Positions 27,896 to 36,104 of a DNA stretch of 41,150 nt are shown one piece after another. Under the pieces are notes generated by a model. The model was not told the origin of the DNA. It was given only the letters and a program-made list of their open reading frames with translations, and did not search any database. The DNA lies in contig DROB01000039.1 of assembly GCA_011321985.1 (NCBI GenBank), positions 1-41,150 of the forward strand. The letters run 5' to 3'. Within the stretch, counting starts at the first letter, position 1. Every line of letters begins with the position of its first letter. The translations under genes were made by a program, and so were the position numbers. Source of the stretch: Gammaproteobacteria bacterium (GTDB lineage: Bacteria > Pseudomonadota > Gammaproteobacteria > SZUA-229).

Positions 27896-28074
27896 AATTA
27901 CCTCTTATTTAGTTAAAGGACACCTCGGTTAATTGATTGCGCCCTCGAGTTAATACCTTCTCATGCAAATAAAACATACCCTGCAGCAGTGGCGTTTATT
28001 CCGCGATTCCACACCTGCGATGTTAAGGTATCTCACAGGATCGCTGCAGCACGCACGGGAAAAAATCCAAAAAA

Positions 28075-28092
28075 AGGGACCCGAAGATCCCT
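28075..28092 (-). terminator. Rho-independent terminator after fba
   Basis: On the minus strand AGGGATC-TTCG-GGTCCCT folds to a 7-bp stem with one G-U pair and a TTCG tetraloop, followed by a run of seven T residues. It lies about 25 nt after the aldolase stop and ends the tkt-to-fba block. The wobble pair works only on the minus strand. Confidence 0.9.
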
Positions 28093-28117
28093 TTTTCAAT
28101 ACACAAATACTGCTCGA

Positions 28118-29155
28118 TTATTTATAAAAATCGACCATCTTCTCAAGCGAAAGTGGTGTGATCTTCGACGCATTACCGGCAGAACCAAATGATTCAAAAC
28201 GAGCTTTACAAATCTGTTTCATGCCGTTTGTTGATTCTTTCAGGAATTTACGTGGATCAAAGTTAGCAGGATTATCCATAAGGTGTTTACGGATAGAACC
28301 GGTAGATGCCATACGCAGATCAGTATCGATATTAACTTTAGCAACACCGTTCTTGATACCTTCGACGATCTCTTCGACAGGCACACCGTAAGTCTGGCCC
28401 ATATCACCACCGTAAGAGTTGATCACTTTCAACCAGTCCTGTGGCACTGAAGAAGAACCGTGCATCACCAGGTGAGTATTAGGTAACCGGGCATGGATCT
28501 CTTTGATGCGATCGATACGCAGGATGTCACCATCAGGCTCTTTGGTAAATTTATAAGCACCGTGTGAGGTACCGATAGCAATCGCTAACGCATCGACATT
28601 GGTCTGCTCGACAAAATCAGCCGCTTCCTCGACAGAGGTTAACAGCATATCCATATCCAGCTTGCCTTCTGCACCGTGACCGTCTTCTTCACCCATCTCA
28701 CCGGTTTCCAGTGAACCCAGACAACCTAACTCACCCTCGACTGAAACACCACCGGCATGCGCCATCTTCACCACTTCTTTCGTTACCGCTACGTTGTATT
28801 CGAAAGAAGAAGGGGTTTTCATGTCGGCTTCCAGTGATCCGTCCATCATCACAGAGCTGAAACCAGACTGGATCGAACGCAGACAGACGGCTGGCTCAGA
28901 ACCGTGATCCTGATGCATGACGACAGGGATGTGTGGATACATCTCGATCGCAGCAGAGATCAGGTGACGCAGGAAAGGTTCGCCTGCATAGGAACGCGCA
29001 CCGGCAGAACCCTGCATGATGACCGGGCTGTTGGCCTCGTCTGCAGCCTGCATGATGGCATGCACCTGCTCCATATTATTAACATTAAACGCTGGCATGC
29101 CGTAGTTGTTCTCAGCAGCATGATCCAGTAATTGTCTCAGTGAAATTAAAGCCAT
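28118..29155 (-). CDS. fba: Class II fructose-bisphosphate aldolase, Calvin-cycle subtype
   Basis: A 345-residue zinc-dependent aldolase that joins dihydroxyacetone phosphate to glyceraldehyde 3-phosphate (or erythrose 4-phosphate in the Calvin cycle). Zinc-site motif VVMHQDHGS and the glycine/acid-rich insertion GCLGSLETGEMGEEDGHG are visible; that insertion is typical of the CbbA subtype rather than E. coli FbaA. The catalytic region continues with LVMHGSSSVP and ends in KVNIDTDLRMA. A strong GGAGAG precedes the start. It is the last gene of the tkt-gap-pgk-pyk-fba block and is followed by a terminator. Confidence 0.95.
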   Translation of the reverse strand: MALISLRQLLDHAAENNYGMPAFNVNNMEQVHAIMQAADEANSPVIMQGSAGARSYAGEPFLRHLISAAIEMYPHIPVVMHQDHGSEPAVCLRSIQSGFSSVMMDGSLEADMKTPSSFEYNVAVTKEVVKMAHAGGVSVEGELGCLGSLETGEMGEEDGHGAEGKLDMDMLLTSVEEAADFVEQTNVDALAIAIGTSHGAYKFTKEPDGDILRIDRIKEIHARLPNTHLVMHGSSSVPQDWLKVINSYGGDMGQTYGVPVEEIVEGIKNGVAKVNIDTDLRMASTGSIRKHLMDNPANFDPRKFLKESTNGMKQICKARFESFGSAGNASKITPLSLEKMVDFYK

Positions 29156-29238
29156 TTCAGCTCTCCTCTAAAAAGTAAACTAATCTAAAAATAATAAAAA
29201 TTCCTGGTCACTCTCAATCGCGCCAGCTAAACCACCCT

Positions 29239-30663
29239 TTATTGCACGCTGACGATCTTCATGATGTTGCTGCCACCACCCTGATCACCCAACATGTCAC
29301 CACGGGTAATCACGATACGGTCACCGTCCACGACGATGTTTTTACTCTTCAGCAAATCCATCACACCCATCGTCACATCTTTGGGTGCAAGCTCTTCAAA
29401 ATCGGCCCGAACCGGATAGACACCCCGATACAGGGTCACCCTGCTCAAGGTCCTCAGGCTGGGGGTCAACGCATAGATCGGGATACCCGAACTTATCCGT
29501 GACATCCACAACACCGTCGCGCCTGATTGCGTCAGTGACGCGATCGCATTCATCTTGAGATGATTCGCGGTGTACATTGTAGCCATTGCGATGGCTTCAT
29601 CAACCCTACCAAAAACAAGGTCTACACGATGATCCGAGACCATCGCCGCGCGCTGCTTCTCCGCATGTTCGCAGATGCGCCCCATCGCCATAACCGTCTT
29701 GGCAGGATACTTACCGACAGCAGTCTCACCAGACAGCATCACCGCATCGGTTCCATCCAGTACCGAATTTGCAACATCAAACACTTCGGCACGGGTCGGA
29801 ATCGGGCTTTCTATCATCGACTCCATCATCTGTGTCGCAGTGATGACCACTTTATTCATGCTACGCGCTTTTTTGATCAGGCTCTTCTGCAGGGCGGGCA
29901 ATTCTGCATCACCCATCTCCACTCCCAGATCGCCTCGAGCCACCATGATGACATCCGAAGCCTCTACGATCTCGTCGATATTCCTGATCGCTTCCGCCCG
30001 CTCGACCTTGGTGACGATACCGGCATCGCTGCCTTCCGCTTCCACCAGTTCCCGGCATTGTTGTACATCTTTCGCGGTACAGGCAAAAGACAGTGCGACA
30101 TAATCGACATCCATCGCTGTCGCCGCTTTTAAATCTTCTTTATCCTTATCGGTCAACGCTGGCGCGGATAACCCCCCGCCCTTCAGATTGATACCCTTGT
30201 TATTCGATAACTCACAGGTGTAGACGACTGTACAGCGTATCTCGTCACCTATGACTTCGGTCACTTCGAGCTCGACACGACCATCATCGAGCAGCAGGAC
30301 ATCCCCTTTTTTAACGTCTTCCGGCAAAGCTTTATAGGTCAGGCCGACACGCTCTTCTGTACCTTCATCTTTACCTAGCGCCGCATCCAGGATAAAGGTT
30401 TCACCACGGATCAACTGCACTCGTCCGTCTTTGAATTTATGCGTACGGATCTTTGGCCCCTGTAGATCAGCCAGGATACCGACGATACGACCAGAGGCCT
30501 CGCTACATTCACGGATCAGATCGACTCGATGCTTCTGTTCCTCGTGCGAACCATGTGAAAAGTTTAAACGGAATACATCGACACCTGCTCGTATCATCTC
30601 CAGGATAATTTCAGTCGAACTGGAACCCGGGCCTAGCGTCGCGACAATCTTTGTTCTGCGCAT
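29239..30663 (-). CDS. pyk: Pyruvate kinase
   Basis: A 474-residue enzyme that turns phosphoenolpyruvate and ADP into pyruvate and ATP. Recognisable parts are the opening RRTKIVATLGPGSS, the substrate-binding FRLNFSHG, the active-site segment MVARGDLGVEM and the DAVMLSGETAVGKYP loop. Length is close to the E. coli enzymes (470-480 aa). In the cbb-type gene order of many autotrophs this gene lies between pgk and fba, as here. It starts 69 bp after pgk, so co-transcription is likely. Confidence 0.96.
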   Translation of the reverse strand: MRRTKIVATLGPGSSSTEIILEMIRAGVDVFRLNFSHGSHEEQKHRVDLIRECSEASGRIVGILADLQGPKIRTHKFKDGRVQLIRGETFILDAALGKDEGTEERVGLTYKALPEDVKKGDVLLLDDGRVELEVTEVIGDEIRCTVVYTCELSNNKGINLKGGGLSAPALTDKDKEDLKAATAMDVDYVALSFACTAKDVQQCRELVEAEGSDAGIVTKVERAEAIRNIDEIVEASDVIMVARGDLGVEMGDAELPALQKSLIKKARSMNKVVITATQMMESMIESPIPTRAEVFDVANSVLDGTDAVMLSGETAVGKYPAKTVMAMGRICEHAEKQRAAMVSDHRVDLVFGRVDEAIAMATMYTANHLKMNAIASLTQSGATVLWMSRISSGIPIYALTPSLRTLSRVTLYRGVYPVRADFEELAPKDVTMGVMDLLKSKNIVVDGDRIVITRGDMLGDQGGGSNIMKIVSVQ

Positions 30664-30732
30664 CGATGTTTTCTTTAAACTCTCATTTACTGGTTCATTG
30701 CTATAACTTTTCAGACGGTCTCTGAGCCGTTG

Positions 30733-31920
30733 TTATTTACTTGCCTTCGCTGCTTCTTCCAGCATAGCGACTGCAGGCAAGGTCTTGCCTTCCAGGTATT
30801 CCAGGAAAGCTCCGCCCGCCGTCGAGATATAGGAGACTTTATCGTAGATATCGTATTTCTGGATCGCAGCGATAGTATCACCACCGCCAGCGAGACTGAA
30901 ACCCGGCGAGTTAGCGATCGCCATCGAAACAGCCTTCGTACCTTCACCGAACTGATCGAATTCAAATACACCGACCGGGCCGTTCCAGATGATAGTGCCT
31001 GCTTTCTCGATAATATCAGCCAGCACTTTTGCAGAATCAGGACCGATATCAAAGATCATATCATCATCCAGAACGTCACCTGCATCTTTCAATGTTGCCT
31101 CTGCATCTTCAGCAAATTCTTTCGCACAGACCACATCTGTCGCTATCGGAATACTTGCTCCTCGTGCATTCATCTTCTCGACCAGTGCTTTGGCGGTATC
31201 GACAAGATCATCTTCACATAAAGATTTACCGACATTGTTCCCCATCGCTTTCAGGAAAGTGTTGGCGATACCACCACCGACGACCAGCTGATCCACTTTT
31301 TCAGAAAGCGCTTCCAGCACCGTTAATTTAGTCGAAACTTTTGAACCACCCACGATCGCCACCATCGGACGAGCAGGATCAGCCAGCGCTTTACCGAGGC
31401 TATCCAGCTCACCTGAGAGCAATATGCCGGCACAGGCAGTCGGTGCAAATTTACCGACACCGTGTGTCGAAGCCTGTGCGCGATGCGCGGTACCGAATGC
31501 ATCCATCACGAATATGTCACACAATGATGCATACACTTTAGATAAGGTTTCGTCGTCTTTTTTCTCACCCGCATTGAAACGTACATTTTCCAGCAACACA
31601 CATTCACCCGCCGCGACGGTCGGTGCATTATCCAGATAATCTTTGACCAGACGAACATCCGCACCCAGCTTTTCTGACATGACCGTTGCGATAGGAGCCA
31701 TCGAGTTCTCATCATCGACCTTGCCTTCCTCGGGACGACCACGATGCGACATGACCATAACAGAGGCACCTGCCTTCATGCAGTGCTCGACCGTCGGCAT
31801 CGAAGCGGTGATACGCGCATCAGATGTCACTTTGCCATCTTTTACAGGCACGTTAAGGTCTGCACGGATTAAAACCCGCTTACCGGCTAAATCTAGATCT
31901 GTCAGCTTGATAAATGCCAT
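30733..31920 (-). CDS. pgk: Phosphoglycerate kinase
   Basis: PGK (395 aa) transfers phosphate between 3-phosphoglycerate/1,3-bisphosphoglycerate and ATP, in glycolysis or in the reverse direction in the Calvin cycle. Motifs include RVLIRADLNVPV (N-terminal substrate domain), MSHRGRPEE, the hinge region GSKVSTKLTVLEAL, and the nucleotide-binding SLAGGGDTIAA near residue 345. GGAG sits a few bases before the ATG. It is preceded by a 540-bp spacer containing repeats (see below), unusually long for a gap-pgk pair. Confidence 0.97.
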   Translation of the reverse strand: MAFIKLTDLDLAGKRVLIRADLNVPVKDGKVTSDARITASMPTVEHCMKAGASVMVMSHRGRPEEGKVDDENSMAPIATVMSEKLGADVRLVKDYLDNAPTVAAGECVLLENVRFNAGEKKDDETLSKVYASLCDIFVMDAFGTAHRAQASTHGVGKFAPTACAGILLSGELDSLGKALADPARPMVAIVGGSKVSTKLTVLEALSEKVDQLVVGGGIANTFLKAMGNNVGKSLCEDDLVDTAKALVEKMNARGASIPIATDVVCAKEFAEDAEATLKDAGDVLDDDMIFDIGPDSAKVLADIIEKAGTIIWNGPVGVFEFDQFGEGTKAVSMAIANSPGFSLAGGGDTIAAIQKYDIYDKVSYISTAGGAFLEYLEGKTLPAVAMLEEAAKASK

Positions 31921-32037
31921 GACTAAAACTCCAAAATACTTTATTGCTTAAAATTAAAAATATGAAAATACTGTTTGTTAAATAAACATGATACTTTTAA
32001 ATGTAAATGCTTAACAAAAAATACTTTTTAAAGACAC

Positions 32038-32064
32038 CAGCCCGGTTTAAAACAAACCGGGCTG
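32038..32064. repeat. Strong hairpin in the gap-pgk spacer
   Basis: CAGCCCGGTTT and AAACCGGGCTG form a perfect 11-bp stem with a 5-nt loop. No U-run follows directly on either strand, so it is a poor terminator; it could stabilise or process the mRNA between gap and pgk. Confidence 0.7.
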
Positions 32065-32098
32065 ATCATCATCTAAAGCCTGCATTCCTCTGCAGGCA

Positions 32099-32124
32099 AT
32101 CGCGGAATAAATTCCGCTCCTACA
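32099..32124 (-). repeat. REP unit (left border of tandem array)
   Basis: Core GCGGAATAAATTCCGC with CTCCTACA; the 26-nt layout is the same as at 13381-13406. It faces the unit at 32385-32410 with the tandem array between them. Confidence 0.82.
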
Positions 32125-32158
32125 AGCGCTTGTCGCAACAAACAACCGCAGCCGATCT

Positions 32159-32383
32159 TTGCAAAACACAAATTATAAATAACCTGCACTCAGCCCTTGC
32201 AAAACACAAATTAAAAATAATCTGTACGCGACCTTTGCAAAACACAAATTAAAAATAATCTGTACGCAACCTTTGCAAAACACAAATTACCTGCACACGG
32301 CCTTTGCAAAACATAAATCGCCTGCACGTAATCCTTGCAAAACACAAATAACCTACGCGTGATCCTTGCAAAACACAAACAAC
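32159..32383. repeat. Seven-copy tandem array in the gap-pgk spacer
   Basis: The 15-nt core TTGCAAAACACAAAT starts at 32159, 32197, 32235, 32273, 32304, 32335 and 32366, with single changes in copies 5 (A-to-T context, ACATAAAT) and 7 (CAAAC). The first three intervals are exactly 38 bp and the last three exactly 31 bp; the longer ones have an additional AAAAATA-type 7-mer. The rest of each unit (CCTGCACG-like) is also conserved, so these are whole-unit repeats and not a CRISPR. Confidence 0.93.
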
Positions 32384-32384
32384 C

Positions 32385-32410
32385 TGTAGGAGCGCTTTGT
32401 AAAGCGCGAA
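32385..32410 (+). repeat. REP unit (right border of tandem array)
   Basis: TGTAGGAGCG followed by the palindromic centre CTTTGTAAAG and CGCGAA. It has the same 26-nt layout as the other REP units but a different centre, still self-complementary. Confidence 0.82.
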
Positions 32411-32459
32411 CATCCCGCAGCCACGCACAGCGTGTCAGCGGGACGAGTACAACACTCGC

Positions 32460-33464
32460 TTAGTTTGCAGCTACGTGCTCAACAAAACGCAACATGTTAC
32501 ATGTGTAACCGTACTCATTGTCGTACCATGAGACTACTTTCACGAAAGTACCGTCTAATGCGATACCAGCTTCAGAATCAAAGATAGAAGAGTAACCCAC
32601 ACCACGGAAGTCAGTAGAGACCACTTTCTCATCGGTGTAACCCAGCGTACGACTCATGTCGCCAGACTCAGAAGCAGCTTTCATCGCAGCACAGATGTCT
32701 GCATAATCCGCTTCGCTGTTCAGCTCGACAGTCAGGTCAACAACAGAAACGTCAGAAGTCGGTACACGGAAAGCCATACCGGTTAATTTGCCGTTAAGCT
32801 CAGGCAATACGACACCAACCGCTTTAGCCGCACCAGTAGAAGACGGGATGATGTTTTCCAGGATACCACGACCACCGCGCCAGTCTTTCTGTGAAGGACC
32901 GTCAACGGTTTTCTGTGTCGCTGTCGCAGCATGAACGGTTGTCATCAGACCACGTTTGATGCCCCACTTATCATTCAATACTTTAGCAACAGGTGCCAGA
33001 CAGTTCGTTGTACAAGAAGCCGCTGAAACGATCGCCTGACCTGCATATTCGGTGTGGTTAACGCCGTAAACGAACATAGGTGTACCATCTTTAGAAGGTG
33101 CCGACTGAACCACTTTTTTAGCACCTGCATCGATGTGTTTCTGGCAGCTTTCTTCCGTCAGGAAGAAACCGGTTGAATCGATCACGATATCCGCACCGAC
33201 ATCACCCCATTTAAGATCAGAAGGATCACGTTCAGCGGTTAAGCGGATAGACTTACCGTTGACGATCATCGCATTGTCACCAGCTTCAACCGTACCGTTA
33301 AAACGCCCGTGAACAGAATCGTACTTCAGCATGTAGGCCAGGTAATCGGCTTCCAGCAGATCGTTGATACCGACGATCTCGATATCATCAAACTCATTAT
33401 AAACCGCACGGAATACCATGCGCCCAATACGGCCAAAACCGTTAATACCGACTTTAATAGTCAT
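32460..33464 (-). CDS. gap: Glyceraldehyde-3-phosphate dehydrogenase
   Basis: GapA type (334 aa), which interconverts glyceraldehyde 3-phosphate and 1,3-bisphosphoglycerate. The N-terminal Rossmann motif is KVGINGFGRIGRMVFRA, followed by VGINDLLEADYLAYMLKYDSVHG; the catalytic Cys is in SAASCTTNCLAP, and SWYDNEYGY closes the fold. The Asp in the IND segment suggests NAD preference, though NADP use cannot be excluded. GGAG precedes the ATG. It follows tkt after a 136-bp gap with an inverted repeat and is followed by the long repeat-filled spacer before pgk. Confidence 0.96.
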   Translation of the reverse strand: MTIKVGINGFGRIGRMVFRAVYNEFDDIEIVGINDLLEADYLAYMLKYDSVHGRFNGTVEAGDNAMIVNGKSIRLTAERDPSDLKWGDVGADIVIDSTGFFLTEESCQKHIDAGAKKVVQSAPSKDGTPMFVYGVNHTEYAGQAIVSAASCTTNCLAPVAKVLNDKWGIKRGLMTTVHAATATQKTVDGPSQKDWRGGRGILENIIPSSTGAAKAVGVVLPELNGKLTGMAFRVPTSDVSVVDLTVELNSEADYADICAAMKAASESGDMSRTLGYTDEKVVSTDFRGVGYSSIFDSEAGIALDGTFVKVVSWYDNEYGYTCNMLRFVEHVAAN

Positions 33465-33513
33465 AATAATTTCTCCAAATCTAAAAAATAAAAAATCTAA
33501 AAGTTTCTATCCA

Positions 33514-33584
33514 CAGATGGACGCGAATGAACGCAAATATAAAACCTCAAGAAATCTTTTATTTGCGTTATCTGCGTTCATCTG
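33514..33584. repeat. Long imperfect inverted repeat between tkt and gap
   Basis: CAGATGGACGCGAATGAACG continuing to ACGCAAAT (33514-33538) pairs with ATTTGCGTTATCTGCGTTCA continuing to TCTG (33561-33584), about 24 bp with a bulge. The loop is about 22 nt. From memory this CAGATGAACGCAGAT family is a common intergenic repeat in Proteobacteria; here it also lies in the presumed tkt-gap transcript. Confidence 0.7.
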
Positions 33585-33600
33585 CAGACTAAAAATGTTT

Positions 33601-35616
33601 TTAAGCTACGCTATCGATCGTTTTAACAACGTTATCGATGGTGAAACCAAAGTGTTCGAATAACTGAGGTGCTGGTGCAGACTCACCAAACGATGTCATG
33701 CCGATGACCGCACCGTCTGTGCCGACGTACTTCCACCAGCCATCCATGATCGCTGCTTCTACCGCAACACGAGCCGTTACTGCTTTTGGCAGTACAGATT
33801 CTTTGTATGCATCATCCTGCGCTTCGAAGATTTCCACACATGGCATAGAGACGACACGAACGTTTTTGCCCGAGGCATCTGCCGCTTTCATCGCAAGATC
33901 AACTTCTGAGCCAGTAGCGATAACGATAACATCAGGTGTACCGTCGGTATCTTTCAGGATGTAACCGCCCTTCGCGATATTGGCGATAGTCGCATCATCA
34001 CGTTTCTGGAATGCCAGGTTCTGACGAGAGAAGATCAGGGTCGAAGGTGCATCTTTTGATTCGATAGCCGCTTTCCATGATACCGCTGTTTCGACGGTGT
34101 CACAGGGACGCCATACCGACATATTCGGAATCATACGTAAGGTAGGAATCTGCTCGATCGCCTGGTGTGTCGGACCATCTTCACCCAGACCGATAGAGTC
34201 ATGTGTGTAGACGAAGATACTGCGGATCTTCATCAGTGCCGACATACGCAGCGCATTGCGCGCGTACTCAGAGAACATCAGGAAAGTTGCGCCATAAGGC
34301 ATCAATCCACCGTGCAGGGTTACACCGTTCATGATTGCACTCATACCAAATTCACGTACACCGTAAGAGATGTAGTTACCAGAGAAGTCCATATCTGCTG
34401 AACCATTATTATCATTGATACGCACACTCTTCGCATTGAAGGTATTATTCGAAGGCGTTAAGTCAGCAGAACCACCGAGGAACTCAGGCAGCAATGGCGC
34501 ATAACCATCTAGCGCACCTTTAGAAGCGACACGTGTTGCAGGTGATTCTTCTTTAGCATTCACTTCGGCGATAAACTTATCGGCATTGGCCGAGAAATCA
34601 GCAGGCAGCTCACCGGCCATACGGCGGGTAAATTCAGCCGCTTCAGCAGGGTATGCCGCAGCATAGGCAGCAAACTTCTCATCCCATGCCGATTCAGCTG
34701 TTGCACCGGCTGCTTTTGCATCCCAGCCTGCATAGATGTCATCCGGAATAACAAATGGCTCGTAATTCCAGCCCAGATTTTCACGAGTAGCTGCGATCTC
34801 TTCTTCGCCCAACGCTTCACCATGTACATGATGACCACCACCCTTGTTAGGCGCACCTTTACCGATAACGGTTTTGCAACAGATCAGAGAAGGTTTATCG
34901 GTAGCGGCAATCGCTTCTTCGGTCGCTCTCTTAACAGCGTCAGCATCATGACCGTCAACGTCAGCAACAACATGCCAGCCATAAGCTTCAAAACGCTTCG
35001 GTGTGTCATCAGCAAACCAGCCATCGACGTTACCGTCGATAGAGATATTGTTGTCATCGTAGAAACAGATCAGCTTGCCCAGACCAAAAGAGCCCGCCAG
35101 TGAACAGGCCTCATGCGAGATACCTTCCATCAGACAGCCATCACCTAAAAATACGTAGGTATTATGATCAACGATAGTATGGCCATCTTTATTAAACTGC
35201 GCAGCCATCACTTTTTCAGCCAGTGCCATGCCCACAGCATTGGTAACACCCTGGCCTAGAGGACCCGTCGTTGTTTCGATACCGGGAGTATATCCATACT
35301 CTGGATGGCCCGGTGTTTTAGAATGCAACTGACGGAATTTTTTCAGATCATCGATAGACAGATCATAGCCTGTCAGGTGTAACACCGAATAAGGCATCAT
35401 CGAAGCATGGCCGTTAGACATGACGAAACGGTCACGGTCGGCCCATTTTGGATTACCCGGATTATGTTTCATGAAGTCGTTGTAAAGGACTTCAGCGATA
35501 TCCGCCATGCCCATCGGTGCGCCAGGATGACCTGAATTCGGGATTTGAACCGCATCCATCGTCAGGGCGCGAATTGCATTTGCTAGCTCATTACGTGAGG
35601 CCATTGTGCTCTCCAA
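33601..35616 (-). CDS. tkt: Transketolase
   Basis: Transketolase (671 aa) moves two-carbon units between sugar phosphates using thiamine diphosphate; it serves the pentose phosphate pathway and ribulose 5-phosphate regeneration in the Calvin cycle. The opening DAVQIPNSGHPGAPMG, the TPP motif GDGCLMEGISHEAC ending with FYDDNNISIDG, and the second-domain segment VYTHDSIGLGEDGPTHQ are all visible; length fits the bacterial two-domain enzyme. GGAGAG a few bases upstream gives a strong ribosome-binding site. It is the first gene of the block tkt-gap-pgk-pyk-fba. Confidence 0.97.
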   Translation of the reverse strand: MESTMASRNELANAIRALTMDAVQIPNSGHPGAPMGMADIAEVLYNDFMKHNPGNPKWADRDRFVMSNGHASMMPYSVLHLTGYDLSIDDLKKFRQLHSKTPGHPEYGYTPGIETTTGPLGQGVTNAVGMALAEKVMAAQFNKDGHTIVDHNTYVFLGDGCLMEGISHEACSLAGSFGLGKLICFYDDNNISIDGNVDGWFADDTPKRFEAYGWHVVADVDGHDADAVKRATEEAIAATDKPSLICCKTVIGKGAPNKGGGHHVHGEALGEEEIAATRENLGWNYEPFVIPDDIYAGWDAKAAGATAESAWDEKFAAYAAAYPAEAAEFTRRMAGELPADFSANADKFIAEVNAKEESPATRVASKGALDGYAPLLPEFLGGSADLTPSNNTFNAKSVRINDNNGSADMDFSGNYISYGVREFGMSAIMNGVTLHGGLMPYGATFLMFSEYARNALRMSALMKIRSIFVYTHDSIGLGEDGPTHQAIEQIPTLRMIPNMSVWRPCDTVETAVSWKAAIESKDAPSTLIFSRQNLAFQKRDDATIANIAKGGYILKDTDGTPDVIVIATGSEVDLAMKAADASGKNVRVVSMPCVEIFEAQDDAYKESVLPKAVTARVAVEAAIMDGWWKYVGTDGAVIGMTSFGESAPAPQLFEHFGFTIDNVVKTIDSVA

Positions 35617-36104
35617 TTAAGTTTTATAACCGATACAGCCACCACAGCAGAAATGACAAAACACCTGCGAAGTGACAAAAATTCTATTGAAATCAATGCC
35701 TGAGGAACAAAAGGAACATATAGGGCGTAGCACCAGAGGCCATCGAAAGGCGCGTATTTTCCCTTAATTCAGCACAATGAGCAAGCAACACCATCGATCC
35801 CTGTGCTCTGCATCAACTTATTTATGGAACCAACCTGCTAAAGAGACCGAACCGCGCATCCTAAGAGGACACTCCTGCACACAGCAAAGATTAAATTTTT
35901 CAACAGCTTAGATCGATACCCACAGACGGGAACCTATTGTTCAGGCTCAACGTGATAAAGAGAGAAGGCACATAAAAAATTTCATATGAAAAAAATTTTT
36001 GACGATGGTAAATAATTGTCTAAAACACGCAAATCAGTAGAGAAAACACCAGCAGCGACTACTATTGCTATCAGGACTCAATCAATACAACCCAGACCCG
36101 TATC
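35617..36104. other. Divergent intergenic region tkt / PhnD-like gene
   Basis: 488 bp without a gene. It should hold the promoter for the tkt block (minus) and that for the PhnD-like gene (plus). A 12-bp palindrome TTTCATATGAAA is at 35981-35992 in AT-rich DNA. I looked for a CbbR-type T-N11-A site near tkt but cannot single one out. Confidence 0.5.
35999..36026 (+). promoter_or_regulatory. Candidate promoter of the PhnD-like gene
   Basis: TTGACG (35999-36004) and TAAAAC (36021-36026) are 16 nt apart, about 80 bp before the start at 36105. It lies just downstream of the TTTCATATGAAA palindrome. The -10 is only a 4 of 6 match. Confidence 0.38.

Noticed and set aside
32007..32252. Open reading frame of 81 codons in the gap-pgk spacer
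   Set aside because: It runs through the REP unit and tandem array and its product repeats the array; no ribosome-binding site or protein-like composition.
32159..32383. Evenly spaced short repeats suggesting a CRISPR array
   Set aside because: The stretches between the 15-mers are themselves near-identical, the periods are 38 and then 31 bp, and no cas genes are nearby. It is a tandem repeat.
35617..35760. A CbbR (LysR-type) binding site before tkt
   Set aside because: T-N11-A patterns are too frequent in this AT-rich DNA to single one out, and no cbbR gene is in the window.
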